The notes beneath the pieces are model-generated. The model saw nothing but the letters and a program-made list of their open reading frames with translations. It ran no database searches and was not told the origin of the DNA. A stretch of 64,000 nucleotides of DNA, from the NCBI GenBank assembly GCA_963709665.1, contig CAVPWU010000003.1:1-64000 (forward strand). The letters run 5' to 3'. This DNA comes from DASZIT01 sp963709665. Its GTDB lineage: Bacteria > Actinomycetota > Acidimicrobiia > Acidimicrobiales > RAAP-2. The translations under genes and the position numbers were made by a program. Positions 1 through 9,053 of the stretch are shown piece by piece (positions within the stretch are counted from its first letter, which is position 1; the number at the start of each line of letters is the position of its first letter).

Positions 1-327
1 GCATCCCCTGGTGCAACTGTGTGGACTTGTTGTCCAGGTCCGGCCCCCACGCCTCTGTCATCGCCACCTCGCGGTCGGGGCGGGCTCGATGCCCGCCCCG
101 GACGCCCGTTACGGTCGTCAGAACCGAGCTCGGCTCATCACCATGGCTGTGGGGTCGGTGCGGTTCGGGAGGTCGAGCGAGGCGGCCAGGATCCGATCAG
201 GGCACTCCCGATCAGGGCACTCCATGGTGCGGAGTTACCGTCCCGCCAGCCGGAGCCGCTGCGGAGGAGAAGACATGGCGCAAGTGGTGTCTGTGTCCCG
301 AGTCCGACCAGAGCTGCCCTCAGCCCC
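1..327. other. no recognisable gene; 15-bp tandem duplication inside
   Basis: No reading frame on either strand gives a protein I recognise, and overlapping frames are all rich in Arg, Pro and Gly as expected of chance frames in GC-rich DNA. The only local structure seen is a perfect 15-bp tandem duplication (CGATCAGGGCACTCC) at 194-208 and 209-223. The stretch lies just outside the oriT-like motif copy at 328-357 and may be decayed mobile-element DNA. Confidence 0.4.
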
Positions 328-357
328 AAGGGACCCCCTTCGCAATCGTGTTCAAGG
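328..357 (-). repeat. degenerate copy of the relaxase-proximal hairpin motif
   Basis: Read on the minus strand this stretch gives CCTTGAACACGATTGC followed by an inverted repeat AAGGG-ggt-CCCTT. The same 16-mer followed by a better inverted repeat lies at 26,241-26,272 on the plus strand, just upstream of the relaxase. The left copy keeps the stem-loop although its arms differ in sequence, which suggests the structure matters (origin of transfer or operator). No relaxase gene adjoins this copy. Confidence 0.55.
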
Positions 358-487
358 TGGCCGGGGGGCGATGCGGGGACGGCAGGACTGTCCATCGGGC
401 CCGGACTGGCGCTGGCGGCGCATGGCAGAGGGCTTCCAGCCTTCCACCACTGGGTCGAAATCGTCGCCTGACCACGGAGGATGACAT

Positions 488-627
488 TGAGGGTGACGTT
501 GGGACGGTGGGAGATCCCCTTCGCCGGCGGACTATCGACTAACCGATTCTCCAGTCCGTCCCAATTCGCGATTACACGGGTGAAACGTCCCTGAACGGCA
601 CTTATGCCACGGTTACACGGGTGATCG
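488..627 (+). repeat. left imperfect inverted-repeat end (matches 25,803-25,932)
   Basis: Contains AGGGTGACGTTG at 490-501, CGTCCCAAT near 558-566, and two TTACACGGGTGA sites at 572-583 and 613-624. The reverse complement of 25,803-25,932 holds the same elements in the same order. The distance from the first motif to the first TTACACGGGTGA is 82 bp here and 83 bp there. At the right end these sites lie upstream of a tyrosine recombinase gene; here no recombinase follows, so this is an orphan end or the far end of a 25-kb unit. Confidence 0.75.
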
Positions 628-705
628 GCGGCGGGTTATTGGGGCAGGTTTGGTCGACCACGGCCGGGCGATGCCCGGAATGGCGACCGCTTCACTTTCC
701 TTGAG

Positions 706-1025
706 ATGTCAAACCCCCATCCGCAGCCATCCGATGCTGGAAGCCTCGAGCTTCCGGTCGACGAGTTGCTGACGCGCGCCAGGCCGTTGCCCCCGCGCGA
801 CGAGATGGTGATCGACGATCTCCTTCCTGATGAAGGCGCTGCCCTCCTCGCCACCCTGAAGGCGAGAACGCCCAGGCCTCACGTGGGCCCATCGTCATCG
901 ACACCGACGTGTTCGGGGCAGACCTGATCCCAGGGTCGCGCATTGCCCAGCTCTACGAGCCGGTCATCGTCGGAAGGCCGGCGTTCATTTCCTTCCAGAT
1001 GGCAACGCTGCAACGAGGTCAGGCT
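706..1025 (+). pseudogene. remnant of a type II toxin-antitoxin pair (antitoxin plus PIN/VapC toxin)
   Basis: From the ATG at 706 a short frame reads like a VapB-type antitoxin (ELPVDELLTRARPLPP, then DEMVIDDLLPDEG). In another frame, from about 888, follows the start of a PIN-domain RNase: PIVIDTDVFGADLIPGSR, with the first catalytic Asp in VIDTD, then YEPVIVGRPAFISFQ. PIN toxins are normally about 130 residues; only some 45 remain before homology ends at the convergent gene that stops at 1036. The toxin has no evident start codon in its frame. The call rests on the N-terminal motif only and the remnant is presumably inactive. Confidence 0.6.
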
Positions 1026-1035
1026 CCCCCGAGCC

Positions 1036-2013
1036 TCAGCAGATCGCCACCGTCTGTCCCCATATCGTTCCGTTCGCGGTAACGACGTTGGGGACCAGAT
1101 AGTTCGGTCCGAACGGATCACAATCCCCATCGATGGTGTAGATACCGATTACCGGGGCAGAGCTGGCGCCGACGAATGAGCCGGTGAATTGTGCATTTCC
1201 AAACGCGAAGATTCCCCCATCTTCGCCGACCAGGAAGTATCCACTCCCGACGACGGTCCCGGCAGTGGAGACCACACTTCCAGTGGGGGCGACGCCGACG
1301 ATCGGAGAATTCAAAGGTGAGCCGCCCATGGAGCCGTAGAACGAGGCGCCACCGAAGGCGAACACCCCGCCATCGGCAGCCACCAGGTAGTAGCCCACGC
1401 CGTTGCCGCCGGCTGCCATCCCGACGATCGGAGAATTCAAAGGTGAGCCGCCCATGGAGCCGAGAAAGGCCGCTCCACCGAAGGCAAAGATGCCGCCATC
1501 GGAGGCCACCAGCCAATACCCATCGCCAACTGGCGTCGTCGCAATGCCCACGATCGGGGCATTCAGCGTCCTTCCTCCCATCGATCCGTAGAAGGGCGCA
1601 CCTCCGAGCGCGAATACTCCGCCGTCGCTGCCTACCAGCCAGTACTGGCCGGCGTAGAAGTAGTTCGAATCGGCGGGATTGGAAACGACGCCGACGATGG
1701 GCGCTGCAGGAGCGAGGCCGGTCTGCAACGCAATGCCGTTCTCGTACACGGTGCCACGAGCTGTTGTTTCCAAGGATCCGTCTGCAGAAACGGCGCTGAT
1801 GGTCGGCGATCCAGGTGGACACGCCCCCTCGGTGTTCGCCTGCAGCAGCGTGGCACACCTGGAGGGGGGCGAGCTTTGGGCCGATCGAGTGGCTGTCCCT
1901 TGAGAAGTGGCACCAGCAGACGGGCTGCCTCCGAACACTGCCATCAGTGCAATTGCTGCGGCAACTAGGACGACGGTGAAAGGTCGACCCGTGGATCCGT
2001 CTCGTATCCCCAT
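1036..2013 (-). CDS. secreted protein with SDGG/FGxAxFxGS tandem repeats
   Basis: About 325 residues. The ATG at 2013 is followed by basic residues and a hydrophobic stretch ending SAGATS, a typical signal peptide. The mature part carries about four tandem units of some 47 residues with the pattern GYWLVASDGGIFAFGGA, then F-x-GSMGG, then LNxPIVG. The glycine/aromatic periodicity suggests a beta-propeller-like fold. Such repeats are common in secreted proteins of Acidimicrobiia, but I know no established function. A larger protein with the same repeat lies at 4539-6410, and a lectin kinase and an FHA-LuxR regulator lie between them. A longer frame exists upstream, but the signal peptide fixes the start. 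Confidence 0.8.
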   Translation of the reverse strand: MGIRDGSTGRPFTVVLVAAAIALMAVFGGSPSAGATSQGTATRSAQSSPPSRCATLLQANTEGACPPGSPTISAVSADGSLETTARGTVYENGIALQTGLAPAAPIVGVVSNPADSNYFYAGQYWLVGSDGGVFALGGAPFYGSMGGRTLNAPIVGIATTPVGDGYWLVASDGGIFAFGGAAFLGSMGGSPLNSPIVGMAAGGNGVGYYLVAADGGVFAFGGASFYGSMGGSPLNSPIVGVAPTGSVVSTAGTVVGSGYFLVGEDGGIFAFGNAQFTGSFVGASSAPVIGIYTIDGDCDPFGPNYLVPNVVTANGTIWGQTVAIC

Positions 2014-2331
2014 TCGTCCACCCTGACGAATAGCCTCCTCGTCGACCAGAGGCACAATGACCACTGATCTCGGGATTCTGCGTTGTTCCGAGCGTTCGCC
2101 CAACCAGTTCACGTGATCTCCCAGGTGCAACTCGTTGACCACAAGGAGTGCAAGGCCATTGTGGTGTGGCCAAGTCGCCAACGTAAGGGGCAGAACGACC
2201 ACTTCCTAGTGGGCAGAACTACCTATACACCTCTCGAGGGAGACCACCCGCCCTCCGCCCTCCGCACTATTGCCGGTCGCCCAGGGAAGCTCACTCGGTG
2301 CTCGGTGCCGCGAGCGTTGTGACCGGTCCGA
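2014..2331. other. intergenic region upstream of the secreted repeat protein
   Basis: 318 bp between the start of the repeat protein (minus) and the stop of the FHA-LuxR gene (minus). It should hold the promoter of the repeat protein. AGGG lies about 8 nt upstream of its ATG as a possible ribosome site. No RNA gene or clear repeat seen. Confidence 0.4.
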
Positions 2332-2847
2332 TCAGTAGATCTCTGTTTGGAGTGCGAATCTCGTCAGTTCTGTCCGTCGCCGAAGTCCGGTCTTCTCCTT
2401 GATCCGATCGAGGTGGGAACGAACGGTGCTTGGGCTAATGAACAGTCGTTCCGCTATCGCCCGGTCCGTGAGGCCTCGGGCCACCAGGCCGAGGATCTCC
2501 TTCTCGCGCTCGGAGAGCCCAGTGGCGGGTTCAGGCCCGATGGCGCCGACCTCGGTGGCGTTCTCATCGTGACCCACAGAGAAGGTCAGCACGGTACTCC
2601 CAACCTCTATCTGATCGCCGTCACGGAGAGGGTGCCGTTGTATGCGTCGCCCATTGGCGTAGGTTCCGTTGCTGCTGTTCAGGTCGCCGAGAACCCACTG
2701 GCCGTCGCTGCGACTCAGCTCTGCGTGTGTACGTGAGATTCTCGGATCGTCGGCAAGCACAAAGTCGTTGGCGGGATCACGTCCAAGGGTGATCCGATTC
2801 CCAATTAGCTCGCAGGGTCCTTTATCAGCATGTCGAAGTGACGCCAT
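2332..2847 (-). CDS. FHA domain - LuxR-type HTH transcriptional regulator
   Basis: 171 residues. The start at 2847 is set by AAGGAG 6 nt upstream. Residues 10-95 form an FHA domain with the phosphothreonine-binding signature: GR at 22-23, SRTH at 38-41, NSSNGT at 57-62. Residues 109-170 are a LuxR/FixJ helix-turn-helix (LSEREKEILGLVARGLTDRA, then STVRSHLDRIKEKTGL). The protein should bind a phosphothreonine partner and DNA. It is transcribed divergently from a transmembrane Ser/Thr kinase 85 bp away, so the kinase is the obvious upstream partner; that link is inference. There is no receiver domain. Confidence 0.9.
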   Translation of the reverse strand: MASLRHADKGPCELIGNRITLGRDPANDFVLADDPRISRTHAELSRSDGQWVLGDLNSSNGTYANGRRIQRHPLRDGDQIEVGSTVLTFSVGHDENATEVGAIGPEPATGLSEREKEILGLVARGLTDRAIAERLFISPSTVRSHLDRIKEKTGLRRRTELTRFALQTEIY

Positions 2848-2919
2848 CAGCGCTCCTTTTGAACTGCGATCTGACTCTACGTGATCGGTCCCTGGCTCGG
2901 ACGAGACCAACCCCGTCGG

Positions 2920-2925
2920 TATGAT
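2920..2925 (+). promoter_or_regulatory. -10 element (TATGAT) of the lectin kinase gene
   Basis: TATGAT is followed by 7 nt and then the ATG at 2933, the geometry of a leaderless transcript. No convincing -35 and no Shine-Dalgarno sequence are visible. The site argues for 2933 over the in-frame ATG at 2921, which would lie inside the -10 box. Confidence 0.55.
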
Positions 2926-2932
2926 CGATTTC

Positions 2933-4405
2933 ATGGACGCACCGCCCTGGTCGCAGGTAATCCTGGGCGGCCGGTACGACCTGGTCGAGATGATCGGGTT
3001 CGGAGGCTCGGCGCAGGTCTGGCGTAGTTTTGATCGAGAACTCCACCGAGAGGTAGCGGTCAAAATCCTCGCCACCCACTCTTCCGACGAGCCCTCGGTA
3101 TTTCAGCGATTTCGTCGGGAAGCTCGCCATTTAGCCTCCCTTTCGCACCCGAACATCGTCCCGGTCTACGACTTCGGGGTTGCTGACGGGCGGGCCTTCC
3201 TGGTGATGGAGTACATCGATGGACCGGCGCTCCGAGACCTGCTCTCGCCCACATTGCCGGTCGCCTCCGCGGCTCGGGTTGCCTTGGACGTGCTCTCCGG
3301 ACTTGCCCACGCTCACCGACGAGGGGTCGTGCACCGCGATGTTAAGCCGGCCAACATTCTGCTGGCCCACGGTGGCACCGCCATGATTGCCGACTTTGGC
3401 GTCGCCAGGGGGGCCGGGGACACTACAGAATTGACTGCAGTCGGGTCGTTCGTAGGCACGGCCACCTACGCTTCGCCCGAGCAATTCAGCGGGGCGGCAA
3501 TCGGCCCGGCATCCGATCTGTACTCCGTCGGCTGCGTGCTGTACCGATGCTTAGTCGGAAGCGCGCCCTTCGAGGCCGACGAGGTTGGTCAGCTGGTTCT
3601 CCAGCATCGATTCGCCGACGCCGTTCCCGTCCATGAGGCTTGCCCCGACATTCCGCCCGCCATGGAGGCAGCCATCGAGCGGGCAATGGCGAAGCGTCCA
3701 GACGATCGATTTGCCGACGCCATGATTATGCGTGCGGCAGTGGAGCCGTTCGCCGGCGGTGGGCTCGAGGGGCTTGTTGAGAGGTGGACCGTTGATCGAC
3801 CCCTCAGTTCCATCCGCCCAAGCATCCCGATCGAGAGGATCGCCCTGCCGTACCGTCGGGCGGAAGCCACCGTTAAAGGCGACGGCCGCACACAGGCGGC
3901 CCCGGCGGCTGCTCAGCGAATGGCTAGCCGTGCTGTCTCGCGGCGTGGCGCGATCGTCACATCGCTTGTTGTCTTGGTGCTGCTGGTGGCGGGTGTGTCC
4001 TGGTGGCACGTCGCCGGCGACCATGGTCGACCAACCGCCGCGACCTCGGTTCTGCCTTCGGGGGGCACGCTCCAGCCGGCTCAGTCGATCACCTCCCCTA
4101 ACGGGAGATTCGAGCTCACCATGCAATCGGATGGCAATCTGGTTGAATATCTCGCCTCCTCGAGGGCGCCAAGATGGGAAACCGGCACTAGCGGCAACTT
4201 CGGGGCGTACGCAGTAGTCCAGGCCGATGGCGACTTCGTGGTCTACCCCAAGGGGAAGAGCGCCCCTCCTCCCGGTGATCCGACTCTCGCCCTCTGGTCG
4301 TCGGGAAGTTTCGGGCACCCCGGCTCGTTGGTCGAATTGCAGGACGATGGGGTTGTGGTCGTCCGCGCTGCGGACCGCAGCGTCGTGCTCTGGGCGTCCC
4401 AATGA
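2933..4405 (+). CDS. transmembrane Ser/Thr protein kinase with extracellular bulb-type lectin domain
   Basis: 490 residues from the ATG at 2933. An N-terminal PknB-like kinase domain (about 14-275) has the Gly loop IGFGGSAQVW, Lys in REVAVKIL (about 44), HRDVKPANILL (about 134-144) and DFG (about 154). One membrane helix follows (about 339-358, IVTSLVVLVLLVAGVSW). The outer part (about 373-490) resembles a bulb/mannose-binding B-lectin repeat: FELTMQSDGNLVEY, AVVQADGDFVVY, LVELQDDGVVVV, each with the Q-x-D-G pattern. The protein should sense a sugar or wall polymer outside and phosphorylate targets inside. Divergent FHA-LuxR gene is the likely target. Bacterial kinases usually carry PASTA, NHL or WD-type sensors, so the lectin is uncommon. 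Confidence 0.9.
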   Translation: MDAPPWSQVILGGRYDLVEMIGFGGSAQVWRSFDRELHREVAVKILATHSSDEPSVFQRFRREARHLASLSHPNIVPVYDFGVADGRAFLVMEYIDGPALRDLLSPTLPVASAARVALDVLSGLAHAHRRGVVHRDVKPANILLAHGGTAMIADFGVARGAGDTTELTAVGSFVGTATYASPEQFSGAAIGPASDLYSVGCVLYRCLVGSAPFEADEVGQLVLQHRFADAVPVHEACPDIPPAMEAAIERAMAKRPDDRFADAMIMRAAVEPFAGGGLEGLVERWTVDRPLSSIRPSIPIERIALPYRRAEATVKGDGRTQAAPAAAQRMASRAVSRRGAIVTSLVVLVLLVAGVSWWHVAGDHGRPTAATSVLPSGGTLQPAQSITSPNGRFELTMQSDGNLVEYLASSRAPRWETGTSGNFGAYAVVQADGDFVVYPKGKSAPPPGDPTLALWSSGSFGHPGSLVELQDDGVVVVRAADRSVVLWASQ

Positions 4406-4538
4406 AGCATCCGCTGTTGAAGCATCTCCGCACCGCTGCTCGTGGATCGGCAGCCATTGGCTGTGTCGCTTCGAGCCCACCCGGATGCGCCTAAGGGTCT
4501 AGCCAACGCGGATCTGCCTGTCGCCCATCACCGCTCTG

Positions 4539-6410
4539 CTACTGCCACGCCCCGAGAAACGGAGCACTCCCGAAGCTGAAGATCCCGCCGTCGGCCGCGA
4601 CGAGCCAGTAGCCGTCCCCGCCCGAGGTCGTGGCCATTCCGACCACTGGTTCGCTGAGATGCGTTCCACCCATCGACCCCCGGAACGGTGCGTCGCCGAA
4701 ACCGAAGATCCCGCCATCGGCGGCGACCAGGTAGTAGCCCCCGCCGTCCTGTGTCGCCGCCATTCCAACGACAGGTTGATTGAGACGCATTGCCCCGGTG
4801 GACCCGGAAAACCGGGCGTCGCCGAAGCTGAAGATCCCGCCATCGGCTGCGACGAGCCAGTAGCCGCCTCCGTCTGGGGTTACGGCCATGCCGACCACTG
4901 GCTGGTTGAGGGACGTTCCCCCCATCGATCCACGAAACTGTGCGTCTCCATAGCTGAAGACTCCGCCATCGGAGGCGACCATCCAGTAGCCCCTACCGTC
5001 GGTCGTTGCTGCAATTCCCACTATGGGCTTGTTCAGTCTGAGAGATCCGGTCGAGCCGTAGAACTGGGCGTCCCCGAAGCTGAACACACCTCCGTCAGAG
5101 GCAACCTCCCAGTCACCGTCGCCAGTGGGAGTTGAGGCCATGCCGACAATTGGTTGGTTGAGAGGGGCCCCGCCGAGGGACCCGGTGTAGGTCGATCCAA
5201 AGGCGGCGACGGAGCCGTCTGATCCCACCTCCCGGTAGCCGCCTTCTGCAGAGGTACTAGCCATACCTACGACCTGGGCGGGACGTTCCTGGCCGTAGGT
5301 CGACACGGACAGGCTCAAGCCCGGCGCCGGGTTGTACTGGCTCCCCACCGCCGAGCACACCAGAGCGGTGCTGCATGAGACGGAGGCGAGCCCGCTCTGA
5401 CTGGGGCCGGGACCCGGGGTGATCGTCCAAGAGGCGCCGTTCCAGATCTCGACAAGCGCCGGGGACACGCTCGCACTCGATCCACCCCCGAGCGCTCCGA
5501 CGGCGACGCAGAAGGAAGGTCCGACACATGAAATGGCTTGAAGCCTGTTGTACGCGTAGGCGGGATCATTGGGACTACCTACGGTGGTCCACGTCGCGCC
5601 GTTCCAATCCTCCACGAGCGTGTTCTCCTGATTGGAGCCCGAGGTATACCCAACTGCGGTGCACGACGACGGCGTGGTACAAGAGATATCGAAGAGTGCC
5701 GCCCAGGGGTTCGTCGTCGGCGCCGGTGCTGTGGACCAAGCAACGCCGTTCCACTGCTCAGCAATGGGCGGTGTGGCCATTCCGTTGATGGTTGCCTCGG
5801 TTCCGATCGCTGTACAGGCGTCGGCACCGGAGCAGGAGATCGTCAAGAGCGGACCTTCGCCGTCTGATCCCGACGACCTCCATGATGATCCGTCCCATTG
5901 AAGGATCGCTCCCACTTGGACCGGCGCCTCGCCCACGGCGAAGCAATCGTTCGGACCGACGCACGAGATTCCACTGACGGAGGTGCCGTAGCTCGGCGCG
6001 CTGGCCAGCGACCAAGACGAGCCATTCCAGACCTCTGTGACCCCTGTCCCGGCGGCAACGCAGTAAGAGCTCGAGGTGCAGCTGATTGCCGACGGCGCCG
6101 CCGCTGCGTTGGTGGGAGTGGACATGATGGACCAGGTTGTTCCGTTCCACTCTTCTGCCAACGCCACGGAAGCTGAGGGAGCGCCCGAAGTGACCGAAGT
6201 GCCTACCGCCACGCAGAACGTTGGACTGACGCACGAAATCGCGCTGAGACTGGAGGATGAGGTGTTCGGTAGGTTCGGGCTTGGGTTCACCGACCAGATG
6301 GGAGCCTTCAGCTCCGATGCCGATGCAAGGCTTGTCGTTCCGGCCAGTGCGACGGCGACGACTGCAATCGCCAGGCACAGGACAGCAGGCCGCGACACCT
6401 TGATTCTCAT
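4539..6410 (-). CDS. large secreted repeat protein (WNG/ISC repeats plus SDGG repeats)
   Basis: About 623 residues from the ATG at 6410 (a GTG at 6416 is also possible). The signal peptide ends near LASASE. The first half holds repeats with the pattern ISC-x4-6-C-x-AVG and EWNGTTW, each about 50 residues with paired cysteines that may form disulfides. The second half holds about seven SDGG units (GYWLVAADGGIFSFGDARF, then GSTGAMRLNQPVVGMA) like the protein at 1036-2013. The whole is probably two beta-propeller-like domains displayed outside the cell. Function unknown. A stretch of about 290 bp without a gene separates it from the next gene. Confidence 0.85.
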   Translation of the reverse strand: MRIKVSRPAVLCLAIAVVAVALAGTTSLASASELKAPIWSVNPSPNLPNTSSSSLSAISCVSPTFCVAVGTSVTSGAPSASVALAEEWNGTTWSIMSTPTNAAAAPSAISCTSSSYCVAAGTGVTEVWNGSSWSLASAPSYGTSVSGISCVGPNDCFAVGEAPVQVGAILQWDGSSWRSSGSDGEGPLLTISCSGADACTAIGTEATINGMATPPIAEQWNGVAWSTAPAPTTNPWAALFDISCTTPSSCTAVGYTSGSNQENTLVEDWNGATWTTVGSPNDPAYAYNRLQAISCVGPSFCVAVGALGGGSSASVSPALVEIWNGASWTITPGPGPSQSGLASVSCSTALVCSAVGSQYNPAPGLSLSVSTYGQERPAQVVGMASTSAEGGYREVGSDGSVAAFGSTYTGSLGGAPLNQPIVGMASTPTGDGDWEVASDGGVFSFGDAQFYGSTGSLRLNKPIVGIAATTDGRGYWMVASDGGVFSYGDAQFRGSMGGTSLNQPVVGMAVTPDGGGYWLVAADGGIFSFGDARFSGSTGAMRLNQPVVGMAATQDGGGYYLVAADGGIFGFGDAPFRGSMGGTHLSEPVVGMATTSGGDGYWLVAADGGIFSFGSAPFLGAWQ

Positions 6411-6702
6411 GTTCACGATACTGCGCTTGTGCCGGACAGCTAGCTAGGGGCAGATGCCACTATTCCATGTAGGCATAAATGACCAACTACCGACTCTTGG
6501 GACGCATCCGGGGGAAGTCGACTTGCCCAATTCTGGGGTTCCGCGCACTCACCAGGGAGCTGACCTGCGCTCCAAGGCAAGTTGCGCCTCTTAGCTCCTG
6601 CGGCTTCACCAGACGAGGGGTATCACTAGTCGCCGCTTCGGCGGCGCTGGCCGGCCTGGAGATTCGATTCCCTTGGAGTCGAGCGCGTCCAATTGCACCA
6701 CC

Positions 6703-8568
6703 TCAACTCCAGCTTGTCCTGAGGAGTCCGTACCAGGCGTAGACGCCACCAACTGTCGGTGTCGGTAGCCTCCCGGTCAGCCAGATAAGGAACTCCAGGG
6801 ACGCTCCCGGGTCGGGCACACCAACCAGGCTGGCGACGATCGAGTCGACATGCCATGCGCCGAGCTGATCACGCAGTGCACGCCGGAGCGTCGCGGTCTC
6901 AAGTGGCGGACCGTTGGCGAACATCTGGTCGAGCGTTCTGGCCGTCAGTGTGTTCGCACCGTAGAGCAGCGTTGGCGTGTATGCGATGCGATGAGCGGAC
7001 CCCGAAGGGACGAGAAAGTAGCCACCAGGCATCTTGAAGCGCATGCTCGCCTCCGCCTGCCAGAGCACAGCCGACGGAAGGATTGCCGTCGGATACGGAT
7101 AGAGCACGGCAACGCTCCCGCTCGGGATGCGACGCACCGCAGGCGATCTGAAGTAGCTCGGTGTCCCCGTCGGTCCGATCGGACTCACCGGTAGCGCCGG
7201 AAGGAGCGGCACGAGACAGAGGGCGGCGAGTCCGCAGGGTGCGCCCCAGGCGAACATGGTCGGCGCCTTCCGGGTGGCCCGTGAGCGCCGCCGATCCAGC
7301 AAGGTCCGGTGGAGCGTGTCGAGGGTCATTGCCAGGAGAAGTGCGGCGAAGAGACCCACGTAGGTGGAGTACCGGACTGGGACGGTGTTCGAGAGAAGTG
7401 GAAGGTGCGCAAACAGCCGCTCGGGAAGAGGCAGACCCGTGGTCGCCGCACTTGGGCGCCCGGTCACGACCAGCCCGGCGCCGAGGGAGAGCACGAGTGC
7501 CGTAGAGCCCCCAATGGCGACGATCTTGGCGAGGTCGGATCTTCGCCAGAGGATCACGGACCCGACAAGGAGAGACGCTAAGAGGGTGATCCCCAGGTAC
7601 GAGCCGTTCTCCGACGTGCTGCTCGCAAAGGTCGAGGTGCTGCCGAGCATGGCTGACGGTGCCAGCCATTGATGGAGGCCAGGGATCACGGTTCCGAGAA
7701 GGTCAGCACGGTAGGCCTGGGGTTCGAGTTGGATGGGACCGCGAATCGAGGCTGGACCTCTCAACACCAGCCATGCCGGATACGCCAGCAACACCGCAGT
7801 GATGCCGACCGCCCATACAAACCCGGTGATGAGATCACGTAGACGAGTCCGAAGTGAGCGCCGGCGGAGAACGGCGGCCGCCGCAATGCAGACCCCAGCG
7901 AGGACCACCGTCGAGGCCAGCACCTCTGTGGAGATGAAGAACTGCGCAACTAGGAGTAGGCCGAGGAGCACACCCCACCGTCGGGGCGATCCGCGCTCCC
8001 CGACGGCGAGCTCGTAAACACACAGAAGAATCAACGGAGGAAGCACCATGAATGAGAGGTTCAGGTGGCCGCTCTGAGCGATCTCGTAGGGAGAGAAGCC
8101 GTAGAGGAGCCCGGCCACGAACGCAGCCGGACGCCAATTCACGATGCGCCGAGCGAGGACGAACGCCGCCCACGCCGATCCGGCCAAGGCGGCAGTGCAC
8201 CAGAAGTTGTAGGTAGCGATCGCCCCCCACGCCCAGGTAATCGGTGCGCCGAGCAGGCCGAGCAGCGGCACACTCGTGTTGTCGAGGAGATTGACTCCGT
8301 GCGGATAGTTGGCGAAGGTGGTGAAGAGAGGGTTGTGGCCGTGGGCCACAGCGAACGGGACCCACTGCAGGAACCAGACCGTCCCGAATTGGTCTCCGCC
8401 CAGTTGCGTCACCGACCGGGGATCCTTGCTCCAGATGGCCCAGTAGACGACGACTGCGAGAAGCCAGTATCCCGCTACGAAGCCCGCTGTGACGAGCCGG
8501 CTCAGGCGGTCCGGTCCGAAGATCGTCGAAAAGGGGGCGCGTTCCGCTAAGAGGGTGGGCCCATTCAT
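6703..8568 (-). CDS. polytopic membrane protein, probable GT-C type glycosyltransferase
   Basis: About 621 residues from the ATG at 8568, with about ten hydrophobic segments. An early loop carries GGDQFGTVWFLQW and HNPLFTTFANYPHGVNL, and another GLLYGFSPYEIAQSGHLN, the layout seen in actinobacterial GT-C and PMT-like transferases, where an acidic residue in the first outer loop is catalytic. The C-terminal soluble part (about 480-620) has GGYFLVPSGSAHRIAY. It would move sugars from a lipid carrier across the membrane; the substrate cannot be told. It may act on the neighbouring secreted proteins, but that is speculation. Confidence 0.65.
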   Translation of the reverse strand: MNGPTLLAERAPFSTIFGPDRLSRLVTAGFVAGYWLLAVVVYWAIWSKDPRSVTQLGGDQFGTVWFLQWVPFAVAHGHNPLFTTFANYPHGVNLLDNTSVPLLGLLGAPITWAWGAIATYNFWCTAALAGSAWAAFVLARRIVNWRPAAFVAGLLYGFSPYEIAQSGHLNLSFMVLPPLILLCVYELAVGERGSPRRWGVLLGLLLVAQFFISTEVLASTVVLAGVCIAAAAVLRRRSLRTRLRDLITGFVWAVGITAVLLAYPAWLVLRGPASIRGPIQLEPQAYRADLLGTVIPGLHQWLAPSAMLGSTSTFASSTSENGSYLGITLLASLLVGSVILWRRSDLAKIVAIGGSTALVLSLGAGLVVTGRPSAATTGLPLPERLFAHLPLLSNTVPVRYSTYVGLFAALLLAMTLDTLHRTLLDRRRSRATRKAPTMFAWGAPCGLAALCLVPLLPALPVSPIGPTGTPSYFRSPAVRRIPSGSVAVLYPYPTAILPSAVLWQAEASMRFKMPGGYFLVPSGSAHRIAYTPTLLYGANTLTARTLDQMFANGPPLETATLRRALRDQLGAWHVDSIVASLVGVPDPGASLEFLIWLTGRLPTPTVGGVYAWYGLLRTSWS

Positions 8569-9053
8569 GCATTCCGCCTTGTGTTGGAGGGTGGTGAGGT
8601 TGTTCGCTCTACGCGGTCTGACTGGCCAATTCGCCGACATCACCGACGGAGCGGGTTGTCCCGATCGGATGAATCATCCGCAAGGGCGGCCCGAACCTGA
8701 AACGGAATCCACCCGGCGCTGCTGGAAGGAGACGATCAACCACTTCGCCGTGGAATCGGAGATTCGACGAATCGGACCCGGTTCCAGCTCCTGGCGGCGT
8801 TCTGTTGAACTCCTCGTGATCCATGATCGGAGCCTGACAGAGGCGACCATCCGCGACCATCGTCAGTTGCACCCCTTGTTGGGTCGTCCGTGTGGGCAAG
8901 AATGCCCAGTCCGGAGGACACTCGTTGGGACCACAGTTGCCCGGGCGGACCTTTCGAAGGGTCAACGACGACGGGGAGGTTGTCGCGTCTCATGCCGCCG
9001 GGCACTGTTCACACAGCTTCACGGAGCCGTTGGTGGGTAGGGAGCGGCGTCGG
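8569..9053. other. 485-bp intergenic region, nothing recognised
   Basis: Short frames on both strands overlap here, but none has a plausible start or a recognisable product. No tRNA, repeat or clear terminator was found. The region separates the membrane transferase from the convergently oriented end of the sigma/anti-sigma operon; both neighbours are on the minus strand. Confidence 0.35.

Noticed and set aside
11..542. Three overlapping plus-strand frames of 150-173 codons
   Set aside because: No ribosome site, no protein-like composition, and they overlap one another; none is recognisable.
6655..6710. tRNA-like words (TTCGATT, GCAATTGGA) at the end of the membrane transferase gene
   Set aside because: The arms do not pair: no acceptor stem or T stem can be formed and there is no anticodon arm.
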